From: Burkholderiaceae bacterium
Lineage (GTDB): Bacteria > Pseudomonadota > Gammaproteobacteria > Burkholderiales > Burkholderiaceae_D
Assembly (NCBI GenBank): GCA_004298905.1
Contig: SCTK01000007.1
Location: 116,547-180,546, forward strand
DNA length: 64,000 nucleotides
Direction of reading: 5' to 3'
The notes beneath the pieces were generated by a model that did not search any database, was not told the DNA's origin, and saw only the letters and a list, made by a program, of their open reading frames with translations. Position numbers and translations under genes: made by a program. Of this stretch, positions 52,988-63,216 are shown one piece after another; the first letter of the stretch is position 1; the number at the start of each line of letters is the position of its first letter.

Positions 52988-53374
52988 ATGTTGCCCAGAT
53001 TCATACAAAAACTCAAACACCTGACGACTGCCCAGCAAGTGGGGCAACGCGGCGAAGACGCTGCGCTGGCCTATCTGGAGGCGCGCGGCTTGCGTTGCGT
53101 GACGCGCAACTATCGCTGCAAGGGCGGTGAGATCGACCTCATCATGCAGCATCGCGACAGCCTGGTGTTTGTCGAAGTGCGCGCGCGCAGCCGCAGCGAT
53201 TTCGGCAGCGCCGCCGACAGCATTACTGCCGCCAAGCGCAAACGTGTGCAGCATGCGGCGCAACACTATCTGCTGCGTACGCAAGATATGCCGGCCTGTC
53301 GTTTCGATGTGGTGACTATCGACACGGGCAGGGTGGACTGGGTCCAAAATGCCTTCGACATGCCCAGCGAATAG
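52988..53374 (+). CDS. yraN: YraN family endonuclease-like protein (UPF0102)
   Basis: 128 residues from the ATG at 52988. Holliday-junction-resolvase-like fold with Glu and Asp-x-n-Glu-x-Lys pattern: GQRGEDAALAYLEARGL, GGEIDLIMQHRDSLVFVEVRAR, ITAAKRKRVQHAAQHYL. The biochemical role of YraN is not settled; it may be a nuclease. Divergent from rsmI by 6 bases, followed by gmhA. No Shine-Dalgarno, so translation may start on a very short leader. Confidence 0.93.
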   Translation: MLPRFIQKLKHLTTAQQVGQRGEDAALAYLEARGLRCVTRNYRCKGGEIDLIMQHRDSLVFVEVRARSRSDFGSAADSITAAKRKRVQHAAQHYLLRTQDMPACRFDVVTIDTGRVDWVQNAFDMPSE

Positions 53375-54013
<639 letters not shown>

Positions 54014-54016
54014 GCC

Positions 54017-54664
54017 ATGAAGAACATCCGCGCCATCCCGAAGATTTTCCTGACCACCGCGCTGCTGGGCCTGCTCGCCGCCGGCGTGCAAGGCTGTTTT
54101 CCGTTGATGGTAACGGGCGCGGCGGTGACTTCGCTGGCGGCCACCGATCGCCGCACCACCGGCACGCAACTGGAAGACAAGACCATAGAACTGAAAACCT
54201 GCAAGCGCGTGGGCAATCAGTTTCCGGGCAGTGTGCACGTCAATTGCAACAGCTACAATCGCCGCATCTTGATTACCGGCGAGGTGTTGAGTGCCGAAAC
54301 CAAGGCGCAGATTGAAGCCATCGCCAAGGGCGTCGAGAACGTTGAAAGCGTGATCAACGAACTGGAAATCGCAGGCCCCGCCTCCTTTACGGCACGCAGC
54401 AACGATGTTCTGATCACCAGCAAGGTCAAGGCCAGCTTTGTCGATGCCAGCGACTTGTACGCCAACGCCTTCAAGGTCACCACCGAGCGCGGCATCGTGT
54501 ACCTGCAGGGGTTGGTGACGCAGCGTGAGGGCGACCGCGCCGCCGAAATCGCCAGCCGCGTGGGTGGCGTGGCCAAGGTAGTCAAGCTGTTCGAGTACAT
54601 CAGTGAAGATGAATTGAAAAAATTATCGACCCTGAGCGCGCCGTCGGAACCGGCGCAGAAATAA
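54017..54664 (+). CDS. dolP: Dual BON-domain outer-membrane lipoprotein DolP (YraP)
   Basis: 215 residues. Lipoprotein signal with lipobox GVQGC (Cys27), then two BON domains (roughly residues 48-115 and 128-195: RRILITGEVLSAETKAQIEA and GIVYLQGLVTQREGDRAAEI). DolP localises to the division site and maintains outer-membrane integrity, binding anionic phospholipid. The context (yraN-gmhA-dolP) is the conserved proteobacterial one. Confidence 0.93.
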   Translation: MKNIRAIPKIFLTTALLGLLAAGVQGCFPLMVTGAAVTSLAATDRRTTGTQLEDKTIELKTCKRVGNQFPGSVHVNCNSYNRRILITGEVLSAETKAQIEAIAKGVENVESVINELEIAGPASFTARSNDVLITSKVKASFVDASDLYANAFKVTTERGIVYLQGLVTQREGDRAAEIASRVGGVAKVVKLFEYISEDELKKLSTLSAPSEPAQK

Positions 54665-54744
54665 GATCCGTCCGCCACATCGACAAAAAGGCGAGGAGGC
54701 AAAGCGGCAAAGCAACACTTTCATCCACCTGACAGGGAGTGCGT

Positions 54745-55341
54745 ATGACAGCGGGTCTGATTCTGTTTATTGCGATATTGCTGTTGCCGGTGTTGTGGGG
54801 CGTGGGCATCTATAACCGCCTCGTCAGTTTGCGCAATCAATACAAGAATGCCTTTGCGCAAATCGATGTGCAGCTTAAGCGCCGCTACGATCTGATTCCC
54901 AATCTGGTGGAAACGGCGCGCGCCTACATGCAGCATGAACGCGAAGCGCTTGAAGCGGTGATCAAGGCGCGCAATGGCGCGGCCAGCGCCAATCAGGCTG
55001 CCGCTGCCAACCCGCTCGATGAAAGTGCAATGCGCGGCATGATGCAGGCCGAGGGTGTGCTCAGCAGCTCACTCGGCAAATTCTTCGCACTGGCTGAAGC
55101 CTATCCCGATCTCAAGGCCAATCAAAACATGATGCAGCTCACCGAAGAGCTGACCAGCACGGAAAACAAGATTGCCTTTGCACGGCAGGCGCACAACGAC
55201 AATGTGATGGAATACAACACGGCCGTCGAACAGTTTCCCGACAGTATCATTGCCGGCATGTTCATGTTCCGTCCGGCGCAACTGCTGCAGGCGACCGAGT
55301 CGGACGTTGAGCGTCAGCCGGTCAAGGTCAGTTTCAAATAG
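54745..55341 (+). CDS. lemA: LemA family protein
   Basis: 198 residues from the ATG at 54745. One N-terminal membrane anchor (LILFIAILLLPVLWGVGIYN), then the family coiled coil with NAFAQIDVQLKRRYDLIPNLVETARAY and NDNVMEYNTAVEQFPDSIIAG. LemA proteins are inner-membrane proteins of uncertain role. Here lemA precedes an M48 metalloprotease, a recurrent pairing that suggests a joint envelope function. Confidence 0.94.
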   Translation: MTAGLILFIAILLLPVLWGVGIYNRLVSLRNQYKNAFAQIDVQLKRRYDLIPNLVETARAYMQHEREALEAVIKARNGAASANQAAAANPLDESAMRGMMQAEGVLSSSLGKFFALAEAYPDLKANQNMMQLTEELTSTENKIAFARQAHNDNVMEYNTAVEQFPDSIIAGMFMFRPAQLLQATESDVERQPVKVSFK

Positions 55342-55371
55342 GCCGGGTGGGCCGCTGAAATACCCCCGCGC

Positions 55372-57360
55372 ATGAATTTCTTCGCCAATCAGGAGCTTGC
55401 GCGGCGGCAGTCGCGCCAACTCATCTGGCTATTCCTGCTCGCATTGATCTGCATCGTCGCCGCCATCAATGGCGCCGCCTGGCTGATCTACCGGTTTACC
55501 TACACCGGCCTGCCCCTGCCGCACTATTTCTTTCTCACCAACACAGTGGTCGTGGTGGGCTTGATCGTGGGCGGCACGCTGATGGAAACCTGGCGCTTGC
55601 GCGAAGGGGGCGATGTGGTCGCACAGATGGTGGGCGGGCGGCAGGTCTCGCCCAATACCGTCAACCTGCGCGAGCGCCGTCTGCTCAACGTGGTCGAGGA
55701 AATGTCGCTGGCATCAGGCGTGACCATGCCCAACGTCTATGTGCTCGACCAGGAAGAACACATCAATGCTTTCGCTGCGGGCTACAGCCCCAATCACGCG
55801 GTGGTCGCGGTGACGCGCGGCACGCTGGAGCGGCTCAACCGCGACGAGTTGCAAGGCGTGGTGGCGCACGAGTTCAGCCACATCCTGCACGGCGACATCC
55901 GTTTGAACATTCAATTGATCGGCGTGGTGTACGGCTTGATTCTCGTGGCGTTGTTTGGCGAAAAGTTGCTGTATCTGGCGGGGCGCAGCGGCGGCAGCCG
56001 CGGTCGCAATGGCGGTGGAGTACTCGTGATTCTGTTTGCCGGTCTGTCGTTGTGGGTGCTCGGCTGGATCGGCGTGTTCTTCGGCCGCCTGATTCGCGCC
56101 GCGATTTCGCGCCAGCGCGAATTTCTCGCTGACGCTTCGGCAATCCAATACACGCGCAATCCCGACGGCATTGGCGCCGCCCTGCGCAAGATCGGCGGCT
56201 GGTCGAAAACCGGCAGCCCCGATCTCGGTTCACAGATTCAACATCCCAACGCCGAAACCCTGTCGCATTTGTTTCTCGGTGCCGCGCGCAGCAGCTTTGC
56301 CGATGGCTGGCTCGCCACGCATCCCCCGCTGGAAGAACGCATCGCACGCATCTACGGCCGCCGCATGGAGATGACCGCGCCCAACGTTTTGCCCGAGGAA
56401 ACGACGCCCGATTTGCCGCCGCTGCAATACGAAGCAACCTCACAGGCCGCCGCATTCGCCGTCACGCAAACGCATCCGCTGCCCGGTCTGCTGCTGCCGG
56501 GCGCGCTCGAACAAATCGGCCGCCCGCGCCAGCCGCAACTCCATTACGCGCAGCAACTGAATCAACCTTTCCCCGACCTCAGCGTGCAACGTGAATTCAC
56601 GCCCGAATATCGCGCCTGGCGCGCGCTCCGGCAAGCGGCGCAAGAACCCTATAGCGCCTGCGCCCTGGTGTTCTCCCTGCTGCTTGCGCACGACGCGGCC
56701 ATGCGCGAAAAACAGCATGCGTTGCTCAAGCAGGCGGGCGCATTTGCCATCGAAGAAGCGCTGACCCTCTATTCCGCCGCGCAGGATTTGCCGCCCGCGT
56801 TGCGTCTGCCCTTGCTCGATCTCACCATTCCCGCGCTGCGCCGCCTGGACGAGCGGCTGCGCCAGCAATTGCTGCAACACACGCAGATTCTGATTGCCGC
56901 CGATAGCAAAGTGGCGCTGGAAGAATTCGTACTGGAAACGATTCTGCAACAACGCCTGCAACAAAATGCGCGCGCCGCGGTCGCCGTGAAGTACCGCCAC
57001 CTTGCGCAACTCATGCCGGAAATTGACACCGTGCTCGCGCTGGTCGCCTGCAGTGCAGAAAACGAATTGAAAACCGAAGCCCTGCAAGCACGCATGCAAC
57101 ACGCCGCCACCCAACTCGATCTGCCCGGCTACGCGCCCCTGTTCCGCATGCCTAATTTCACCCAGGTCAAAATCGCCCTGAAAAAAATCAACGCTCTTGC
57201 CCCGTTGCAAAAACCCGCGCTCATCAAAGCCGCGCTAACAGCCGCTGCGCAAGAGTCGGGCCTCAGTCAGCGCAGCTCCGATTTGATTCACGCTCTCTGC
57301 GCCGCCCTGGATTCGCCCCTGCCGCCGCAAGTGCAGATGGATGGTGATATTAACGCTTGA
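55372..57360 (+). CDS. M48 family membrane metalloprotease, long form
   Basis: 662 residues. Two N-terminal helices, zinc site HEFSH (166-170) with the third ligand in REFLADASAIQ, and two further helices between. The catalytic part resembles HtpX (about 290 residues); the C-terminal 300 residues are an additional helical, Gln/Leu-rich soluble domain of unknown function (LMPEIDTVLALVACSAE region). This long form is typical of the LemA-linked Betaproteobacteria branch. It starts 30 bases after lemA. Confidence 0.9.
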   Translation: MNFFANQELARRQSRQLIWLFLLALICIVAAINGAAWLIYRFTYTGLPLPHYFFLTNTVVVVGLIVGGTLMETWRLREGGDVVAQMVGGRQVSPNTVNLRERRLLNVVEEMSLASGVTMPNVYVLDQEEHINAFAAGYSPNHAVVAVTRGTLERLNRDELQGVVAHEFSHILHGDIRLNIQLIGVVYGLILVALFGEKLLYLAGRSGGSRGRNGGGVLVILFAGLSLWVLGWIGVFFGRLIRAAISRQREFLADASAIQYTRNPDGIGAALRKIGGWSKTGSPDLGSQIQHPNAETLSHLFLGAARSSFADGWLATHPPLEERIARIYGRRMEMTAPNVLPEETTPDLPPLQYEATSQAAAFAVTQTHPLPGLLLPGALEQIGRPRQPQLHYAQQLNQPFPDLSVQREFTPEYRAWRALRQAAQEPYSACALVFSLLLAHDAAMREKQHALLKQAGAFAIEEALTLYSAAQDLPPALRLPLLDLTIPALRRLDERLRQQLLQHTQILIAADSKVALEEFVLETILQQRLQQNARAAVAVKYRHLAQLMPEIDTVLALVACSAENELKTEALQARMQHAATQLDLPGYAPLFRMPNFTQVKIALKKINALAPLQKPALIKAALTAAAQESGLSQRSSDLIHALCAALDSPLPPQVQMDGDINA

Positions 57361-57385
57361 CGTTATTAATGCTACCCATTATTAT
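57357..57385 (+). promoter_or_regulatory. higBA promoter with overlapping dyad
   Basis: TTGACG (57357-57362), 17-base spacer, TATTAT (57380-57385): near-consensus. TAACG-CTTGA-CGTTA (57351-57365) is a perfect 5-bp dyad over the -35, a likely HigA operator. The expected start, 6-8 bases after the -10, falls at 57391-57393, i.e. on the ATG at 57392, implying a leaderless higB mRNA. The promoter overlaps the 3' end of the protease gene. Confidence 0.65.
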
Positions 57386-57391
57386 TCAGAC

Positions 57392-57673
57392 ATGACGATC
57401 AAGAGTTTCAAGTGCAAGGACACGCAGGCGCTCTTCCTCGGCAAGCGCGTGCGCCGCTGGATCAACGTCGAACGTCCGGCGCTACGCAAACTGGAACAGC
57501 TTGACTGGTCGGCCGTACTGGACGATTTGCGCGTGCCTCCGGGCAATCAGCTGGAAGCATTGAAGGGAAAGCGCAAGGGTCAATACAGCATCCGTATCAA
57601 CGATCAATGGCGCGTCTGTTTTGTCTGGACACCGGAAGGGCCGAAGAACGTCGAGATCGTTGACTACCATTGA
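57392..57673 (+). CDS. higB: HigB-type toxin (RelE/ParE fold)
   Basis: 93 residues from the ATG at 57392. Ends with GKRKGQYSIRINDQWRVCFVW and VEIVDYH, the pattern of HigB/killer-protein mRNA interferases. Toxin-first gene order, with the antitoxin 11 bases downstream, is characteristic of higBA. No Shine-Dalgarno precedes the ATG, which fits the predicted leaderless start. Key catalytic residues His and Arg/Lys are present in the C-terminal strand. Confidence 0.9.
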   Translation: MTIKSFKCKDTQALFLGKRVRRWINVERPALRKLEQLDWSAVLDDLRVPPGNQLEALKGKRKGQYSIRINDQWRVCFVWTPEGPKNVEIVDYH

Positions 57674-57684
57674 AGGAGTTTGAA

Positions 57685-57984
57685 ATGCGCACCGTTCCCC
57701 CCGTTTCCCCCGGCGAAATGCTGGAAGAAGAATTTCTCAAACCGCTCGGCCTGACCAAGTACCGCCTAGCCAAGGACATCGGCGTCCCTCCGCAACGCAT
57801 CGGCGACATCGTCGCGGGCAAGCGCGCCATCACCGCAGACACCGACCTGCGGCTGTGCCGCTATTTCGGTCTCAGCGATGGCTGGTGGCTGCGCGGCCAA
57901 GCCAACTACGATACCGCCATCGCGCGCGAAACAATGGGCGATGCGCTTGCGCAGATACCGCGCTGCCAACGGTTGGCGGCCTGA
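57685..57984 (+). CDS. higA: HigA-type antitoxin
   Basis: 99 residues from the ATG at 57685 after AAGGAGTTTGAA. The helix-turn-helix (GLTKYRLAKDIGVPPQRIGDI, then IVAGKRAITADTDLRL) is the Xre/HigA fold; the family's opening PPVSPGEMLEEEFLKPLGL is clear. Neutralises HigB and represses the operon, probably at the dyad over the promoter. Strong ribosome site in contrast to higB, which would favour antitoxin excess. Confidence 0.92.
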   Translation: MRTVPPVSPGEMLEEEFLKPLGLTKYRLAKDIGVPPQRIGDIVAGKRAITADTDLRLCRYFGLSDGWWLRGQANYDTAIARETMGDALAQIPRCQRLAA

Positions 57985-58106
57985 AAATGTGTGCGCAAGG
58001 GGAGTGATAATCAGGCCGTAGCGCGCGGCGGGTTCTGGTGTTTGTCAACGCCGAGAAAATGCCATTTAATTCACGTATCTATTTGCTTAGATGTCAGGGA
58101 GGGGTT

Positions 58107-58490
58107 GTGGTTACTCGTATACCAATCGCATTTGTATTTTTCGCACTATTCACAATACTTGCACAAGCAGAAGATAAACAGCCTACTGTGCAGGATATTC
58201 CCATTCTTATGACATATTCATGCGCGGTCGGGGCTGTTGAAGCGGCCTATGCATTGGCACGGGACAAGTTATCTGGGAACCCTGACAAAGATGCTTTTTT
58301 GATTGCCAATGTATCCAAGCAAAGGTGCGTTACTCCGGGGTATGTGGCAGCACTATTTCCAAATGCCAGTCGTCAGCGTGCCAAAGACCAAGCCGACGAG
58401 GTTGGCATGCTTGCAGAGATGAAATATCTATCTTATGTAAGTGACATCATCACCGCTCGCGCGGGAGCTCAACGTGAACCAAGGAAATAA
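58107..58490 (+). CDS. Small secreted hypothetical protein
   Basis: 127 residues from the GTG at 58107, after GGGAGGGG; the frame opens upstream without a ribosome site. Signal peptide MVTRIPIAFVFFALFTILAQA. The mature part has two Cys (YSCAVGAVEA and QRCVTPGYVA) that may pair. Base composition is AT-richer than the core genes. No family recognised. Overlaps the next gene by 17 bases. Confidence 0.6.
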   Translation: MVTRIPIAFVFFALFTILAQAEDKQPTVQDIPILMTYSCAVGAVEAAYALARDKLSGNPDKDAFLIANVSKQRCVTPGYVAALFPNASRQRAKDQADEVGMLAEMKYLSYVSDIITARAGAQREPRK

Positions 58491-59253
58491 TTTTAAGCTT
58501 GGCACCATCCTGGATGGCGCCAGATACTCTTTGGGTTGGGCGCGATCCTTGAACAGGATGTGCCTCTCGTTATTTGTTGCCACGGCATTCGCAAGCCAAG
58601 CATTTGCCGAAAAGAATGAACTTTTGCAGAAACTCGATCGAGAAGAAAAGAGTTGGCACAAATACTTTGTATTCACAATGGTGGCATCTGCTACAGGTGA
58701 GGATCGGCTTGCTGCTATGGAATGGTTGCGTGATCGCCTCATGACTGGAACCGCAACCGATAGTAGATATGCAATGACATACTCGCAGCTACTTTGGTCG
58801 TCAGTAAATCCAGCCTTACTAGACGACGCAATTACGTTTGGTGTGGCAGGTTATCTGGCGCTGCAGATCGAATCTGGACGATGCGAAACCAGAAACGAAT
58901 CCATTCAGGTTGCGCGCCAATGGTATGACTCAGTTCGGCCGCAGCTTATGCAGTATAAGTCCTTGCCAAGAGCGAAAAAGGATGCCATTTTTTCGGTGGC
59001 ACTTGAATACGCGACCCGCCTCTCATCCGTAGCAGCCCGCGCGTCTGACCCAGGCTCAGATTGGATGTGTTATTTGTTGCCCAGCTATATCACCAGAATC
59101 ATCAAGCTACCAGACGTCATTGTCGAAACGCGCAAGCAAAATGGCTTTGTTTTGGATTTCGTTAGTCATCCTGTAGTTAAACCTGTGATTAGCCCTGAGC
59201 GGCTCTTTCTTGAGCGAAAGAATAAGATCGTCGATGACATGAAGGGTTGGTAG
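58474..59253 (+). CDS. Hypothetical exported protein, coupled to the upstream gene
   Basis: 259 residues from the GTG at 58474, after GGGAGCTC. After about 35 polar residues a hydrophobic segment (MCLSLFVATAFASQAFA) looks like a signal peptide; an internal ATG at that point is a possible alternative start. Mature part is helical with Trp/Cys (LLWSSVNPALLDD, SGRCETRNESI, DWMCYLL). Not recognised. The 17-base overlap with the upstream secreted protein suggests coupled expression. AT-richer than neighbours. Confidence 0.6.
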   Translation: MNQGNNFKLGTILDGARYSLGWARSLNRMCLSLFVATAFASQAFAEKNELLQKLDREEKSWHKYFVFTMVASATGEDRLAAMEWLRDRLMTGTATDSRYAMTYSQLLWSSVNPALLDDAITFGVAGYLALQIESGRCETRNESIQVARQWYDSVRPQLMQYKSLPRAKKDAIFSVALEYATRLSSVAARASDPGSDWMCYLLPSYITRIIKLPDVIVETRKQNGFVLDFVSHPVVKPVISPERLFLERKNKIVDDMKGW

Positions 59254-59334
59254 AACATTATCGTCCTGGGCAGTACGAGTTGAGCATTTCCACGGCAGTC
59301 GGCGGATACCGAAAACCAGGCCTCCGCTCCTGAG

Positions 59335-59742
59335 TCAGGTAGCAGTCAGCCGCTTGGCGCCCAGAATCGCTGCCCAGGAAGCGGCCGCGCACAGCAAGGT
59401 GAGCGTGACCAGCAACGCCAGGCCCGAATAGGACCAGTAAGGCACGGAGAGGAACAGCAGCAGCAGAAATACAGCGCTGAGAGCGACCGCGGCCAGGACG
59501 GTGGGTGCGGGGAGTTGGGAGAGTGTTGCGCGCATGAGGTAGGCGGTGACGCCACAGCCCAGCGCGGAGACGGCGAGGAAGGTGAGCGAGATCATGGCAA
59601 CGAAGCTGACTTGCGCGCTGCAGGCAGGATCGGCGCCACAGTTGCCAACCGTCAGCATGCTGAAGGCAACCCGGCCCAGATAGAAAAGCGCTACGCACAA
59701 GCCGGGCAGCAGGGCGATCGAAAGTGTTCTCCAGTTCATCAT
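59335..59742 (-). CDS. Four-helix hypothetical membrane protein
   Basis: 135 residues with four hydrophobic segments (ALLPGLCVALFYLGRVAFS, VAMISLTFLAVSALGCGVTAYL, VLAAVALSAVFLLLLFLS, LALLVTLTLLCAAASWAAIL) and one short loop with two Cys (GNCGADPACSA), perhaps a periplasmic disulfide. No ribosome site of note. No family recognised. It lies between the unknown secreted pair and prfA. Confidence 0.6.
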   Translation of the reverse strand: MMNWRTLSIALLPGLCVALFYLGRVAFSMLTVGNCGADPACSAQVSFVAMISLTFLAVSALGCGVTAYLMRATLSQLPAPTVLAAVALSAVFLLLLFLSVPYWSYSGLALLVTLTLLCAAASWAAILGAKRLTAT

Positions 59743-59786
59743 CGTGTATCCATTAAGTTGAGGGCAAAGGATGCCCGGTTTGGCTT

Positions 59787-60863
59787 TTATTCCCCCAGCG
59801 CCGCCAACTGTTCCGCTTGATGTTCGGCGATCAGCGCATTGGTGATTTCGTCGAGGTCACCGGCCATGATGAAGTCGAGCTTGTAGAGGGTGAGGTTGAT
59901 GCGGTGGTCGGTCATGCGGCCCTGCGGGAAGTTGTAGGTGCGAATGCGTTCGGAGCGGTCGCCGCTGCCGATCAACGATTTGCGCGTGGCGGCTTCCTTG
60001 GCTTGCTGTTCGCCGACCTGTTGGTCGCGGATGCGCGCGATCAGCACGCGCATGGCCTTGTCTTTGTTCTGGTGTTGCGAGCGGCCGTCCTGGCATTCGG
60101 CGACGATGCCGGTGGGCAGGTGGGTGATGCGCACGGCCGATTCAGTCTTGTTGACGTGCTGGCCGCCCGCGCCGCTGGCGCGGAAGACGTCGATGCGGAT
60201 TTCATCCGGACGCAGATTGATGTCGCCGATTTCATCGACTTCCGGCATCACCGCAACGGTGCAGGCGGAGGTGTGGATGCGGCCCTGCGCTTCGGTCTCC
60301 GGCACACGCTGCACGCGGTGGCCGCCGGATTCAAACTTCAGGCGTGAGTAGACGCCTTGCCCGGCGATGCGCACGATGACTTCCTTGTAGCCACCCAGTT
60401 CTGAGGGTGATTCGGACATGATCTCGGTTTGCCAGCGCTGCCGTTCGGCATAGCGCAGATACATGCGCAGCAGGTCGCCGGCGAACAGTGCCGATTCGTC
60501 GCCGCCGGTGCCAGCGCGGATTTCCAGATAGATATTGCGCTCGTCGTTGGGGTCCTTGGGTAGCAGCAGTTTTTGCAGCTCGGCGCTCAGCGTTTCCATG
60601 CGCGCGCGTGCGGCATTGATTTCTTCCTGCGCAAAGTCACGCATGTCGGCATCGGTCAGCATGGCTTGCGCAGCCGCCTCATCGTTGGCGGCTTGCTGGT
60701 AATCCGTAAAGCTGCGCACCACTGGCTCGATTTCGGCACGTTCGCGCGTGAGCTTGCGATAGTGATCCATGTTGTTGGCGGTATCGCTGCGCGCCAACAG
60801 TTCATCCAGTTCGAGCAGGCGTTTGGAGAGCTGTTCCAGCTTGCCCAGCATGCTCGCCTTCAT
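59787..60863 (-). CDS. prfA: Peptide chain release factor 1
   Basis: 358 residues. GGQ motif in GAGGQHVNK; the stop-codon recognition tripeptide region reads RVPETEAQG, i.e. PET where E. coli has PAT, still the RF1 class PxT. Recognises UAA and UAG. Its GGQ Gln is the PrmC target. The start overlaps the hemA stop by four bases. In relatives prmC follows directly; here it does not. Confidence 0.97.
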   Translation of the reverse strand: MKASMLGKLEQLSKRLLELDELLARSDTANNMDHYRKLTRERAEIEPVVRSFTDYQQAANDEAAAQAMLTDADMRDFAQEEINAARARMETLSAELQKLLLPKDPNDERNIYLEIRAGTGGDESALFAGDLLRMYLRYAERQRWQTEIMSESPSELGGYKEVIVRIAGQGVYSRLKFESGGHRVQRVPETEAQGRIHTSACTVAVMPEVDEIGDINLRPDEIRIDVFRASGAGGQHVNKTESAVRITHLPTGIVAECQDGRSQHQNKDKAMRVLIARIRDQQVGEQQAKEAATRKSLIGSGDRSERIRTYNFPQGRMTDHRINLTLYKLDFIMAGDLDEITNALIAEHQAEQLAALGE

Positions 60864-62149
60864 TGGCTTTCCCCATCTTTCTTTTTGTCGGTGATGGGAA
60901 ACAGGATCGGCAACAGGGCGAGAAATTGTTCGCGCTCTGCGGGCGAGCCGTTGTTGAGCAATTGCAACGGGCCGTTGAGAAATTTATTCGACATCCGCTG
61001 GCTGAGGTACTCAAGCACCTGCGCGGCATCCATGCCTTGCGCCAGCATTTTTTGTGCATGCGCCAATTCCATTTGCCGCAGTGTTTCAGTGTGCGTTTGC
61101 AGGTCGCGGATCAGCGGCACATGGTGGCGCGTGTCGAGCCAGTGCATGAAATTCTGCACGCGGGTTTCGATGATCGCTTCGGCTTGCGCAACTGCGGCCT
61201 GACGGTGTTCCACGCCTGACTGCACCAGCGTGGCGAGGTCATCCACGGTGTAGAGAAACACATCGTCGAGCTGGCCGACTTCGGCTTCGATGTCGCGCGG
61301 CACGGCCAGATCGAGCATAAAAATGGGACGATGGCGGCGTTTCTTGATGGCGCGTTCGACCATGCCCAGACCGATCAGTGGCAGCGAACTGGCGGTGCAA
61401 GAGACGACGATGTCGAATTCCGCCAGCCGATCCGGCAGATCGGCCAGCCGCATGGCGTGGCCATTGAAGCGCGAAGCCAGACCGTGCGCGCGTTCCAGTG
61501 TGCGGTTGGCCACTTCGAGATGCGCGGGATATTGCGCCGCGAAATGGGTGGCGCACAGTTCGATCATTTCGCCTGCACCGACAAACAGGATGCGTGTCGT
61601 GCGCAAGTCTTCGAAAATCCGCTGCGCCAGTTTGACGCCGGCGGCGGCCATCGACACCGAATGCGCGCCAATCTCCGTGGTGCTGCGCACTTCCTTGGCG
61701 ACCGCGAAGGTGCGCTGGAACAGTTGGTGCAGGTGGGTGCCCAGGCTGCCCGCTTCTTCGGCATCGTGCATCGCCTGTTTCATTTGGCCGAGAATCTGCG
61801 GCTCGCCCAGCACCATCGAATCGAGTCCGCTGGCGACGCGGAAGGCGTGACGCACCGCTTGTTGCTGCGGCAGGGCGTAGAGATGTGGGGTGAGGTCATG
61901 CGCGGGTACGCGATGGAATTCGGCCAGCCACTGAATCAGCGTCGCTGGCAATTCATCGGCATGAGTGCTGGCGCAATAAACTTCGGTGCGGTTGCAGGTG
62001 GACAGGATCGCCGCTTCGGGCGCCTGTTCTGCCAAGGCTTGATTCAGCTCCAGCAAAGCCGGGCGTAATTGTTCCGCCGTAAATGCGATGCGCTCGCGCA
62101 GGGCCACCGGGGCGGTGACATGGTTCAGGCCGAGCGTGAGCAGTTGCAT
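60860..62149 (-). CDS. hemA: Glutamyl-tRNA reductase
   Basis: 429 residues from the ATG at 62149. First committed step of C5 tetrapyrrole synthesis. Catalytic Cys in [11 protein letters not shown], substrate loop [20 protein letters not shown]-binding [11 protein letters not shown], and the dimerisation domain at the C-terminus. First gene of a hemA-prfA unit. No clear ribosome site. Confidence 0.96.
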   Translation of the reverse strand: MQLLTLGLNHVTAPVALRERIAFTAEQLRPALLELNQALAEQAPEAAILSTCNRTEVYCASTHADELPATLIQWLAEFHRVPAHDLTPHLYALPQQQAVRHAFRVASGLDSMVLGEPQILGQMKQAMHDAEEAGSLGTHLHQLFQRTFAVAKEVRSTTEIGAHSVSMAAAGVKLAQRIFEDLRTTRILFVGAGEMIELCATHFAAQYPAHLEVANRTLERAHGLASRFNGHAMRLADLPDRLAEFDIVVSCTASSLPLIGLGMVERAIKKRRHRPIFMLDLAVPRDIEAEVGQLDDVFLYTVDDLATLVQSGVEHRQAAVAQAEAIIETRVQNFMHWLDTRHHVPLIRDLQTHTETLRQMELAHAQKMLAQGMDAAQVLEYLSQRMSNKFLNGPLQLLNNGSPAEREQFLALLPILFPITDKKKDGESQ

Positions 62150-62259
62150 GGATGGTGGGGCACGCAGCCAGCGCGCGCGATGTTTGGGAGCGGAGAATGG
62201 CCGAATTATACCGGTCGGCAATGCGCGGCCAGCGTTGCGGCCACCGCAGGGGCAGGGCG

Positions 62260-63018
62260 TCAGGCGTCGGCGGCAGCGTTGCTTTCGATTTGGCTGATGA
62301 CCGTTTTGTTATCCGGCTCGCCCATGGGGTCGAATTGCTCCAGCCGATAGCCGTAGCTGTACACCGGCGAGAGCCGATAGCCACGATTGGGGCGCAGGTC
62401 GAGCTTGCTGCGCACGCGCGAGATATGGGTGTCCATGCTGCGTGAAGGCACGTTGGGATCGCGCCCCCAGACGGCTTCCATGATGTGGCTGCGCGACAGG
62501 GCGCGGCCGATGTTGTGGAACAACAATACCGCCAGATCGAATTCCTTGCGCGTCATTTCCACCGGATGGCCGTCGAGCGTGGCTTCGCAGGTGTGCGGGT
62601 CAAAGGTATGTTGCTTGAAGCGCAGCACTTCCGCCGGTTGCAGGTTGGGATAGGCACGACGCAGCAGCGCGTTCACGCGGGCGACCAATTCGGCGCGGCG
62701 GATCGGCTTGACCATGTAATCGTCGGCGCCAGCAGCCAGCGCATCGACAATGTCGGATTCGCTGGCGCGCCCGGTCATGAACAGCACCGGCACCGGCACC
62801 GCCACCGCGACATTCTTGCGTACCCACTCCAGCACTTCCAGTCCGCTGAGGTCGGGGACTTGCCAATCCAGCACCAGCAAGTCGAAGCTCTCGCGGCGCA
62901 AATGGTGCAGCAACTCCTTGCCCTGAGTGAAGGTATGGCAATGATGCCCAGCGCTGATCAGGCAGGTAGACACCAGCGCCAGTTGTGTTTTGTCGTCATC
63001 CAGTATGGCGATTCGCAT
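62260..63018 (-). CDS. OmpR/PhoB family response regulator
   Basis: 252 residues with GGAAGG before the ATG. Receiver domain with acidic pair ILDDDKTQ, phosphoacceptor Asp in [13 protein letters not shown] and Lys in YMVKPIRR, then a winged-helix DNA-binding domain ([43 protein letters not shown]). An orphan; no kinase adjacent. It might be the output partner of the hybrid kinase at 18238, though nothing in the sequence shows that. Confidence 0.9.
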   Translation of the reverse strand: MRIAILDDDKTQLALVSTCLISAGHHCHTFTQGKELLHHLRRESFDLLVLDWQVPDLSGLEVLEWVRKNVAVAVPVPVLFMTGRASESDIVDALAAGADDYMVKPIRRAELVARVNALLRRAYPNLQPAEVLRFKQHTFDPHTCEATLDGHPVEMTRKEFDLAVLLFHNIGRALSRSHIMEAVWGRDPNVPSRSMDTHISRVRSKLDLRPNRGYRLSPVYSYGYRLEQFDPMGEPDNKTVISQIESNAAADA

Positions 63019-63087
63019 ATGACCTTCCCTTTACCACATGCCACAAACAGAACTTAACAAATCTTGAGTCAACGTGTATTGGGTGCG

Positions 63088-63115
63088 TTGAAAAAAAAAT
63101 CCCGCAATGTATAAT
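63088..63115 (+). promoter_or_regulatory. Promoter of tRNA-Phe
   Basis: TTGAAA (63088-63093), 16-base spacer, TATAAT (63110-63115), then a GC-rich discriminator (GCACGGC), the form typical of stable-RNA promoters under stringent control. About 95 bases before tRNA-Phe. Confidence 0.75.
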
Positions 63116-63216
63116 GCACGGCTTTTCGCGAGACCCCAATGCAATATCGGCACGTTTTTGCAAGAAATAATGCCTATTTGCAGGATTTCCAAGTTTGGGG
63201 CACGTGAACAAAGTAT

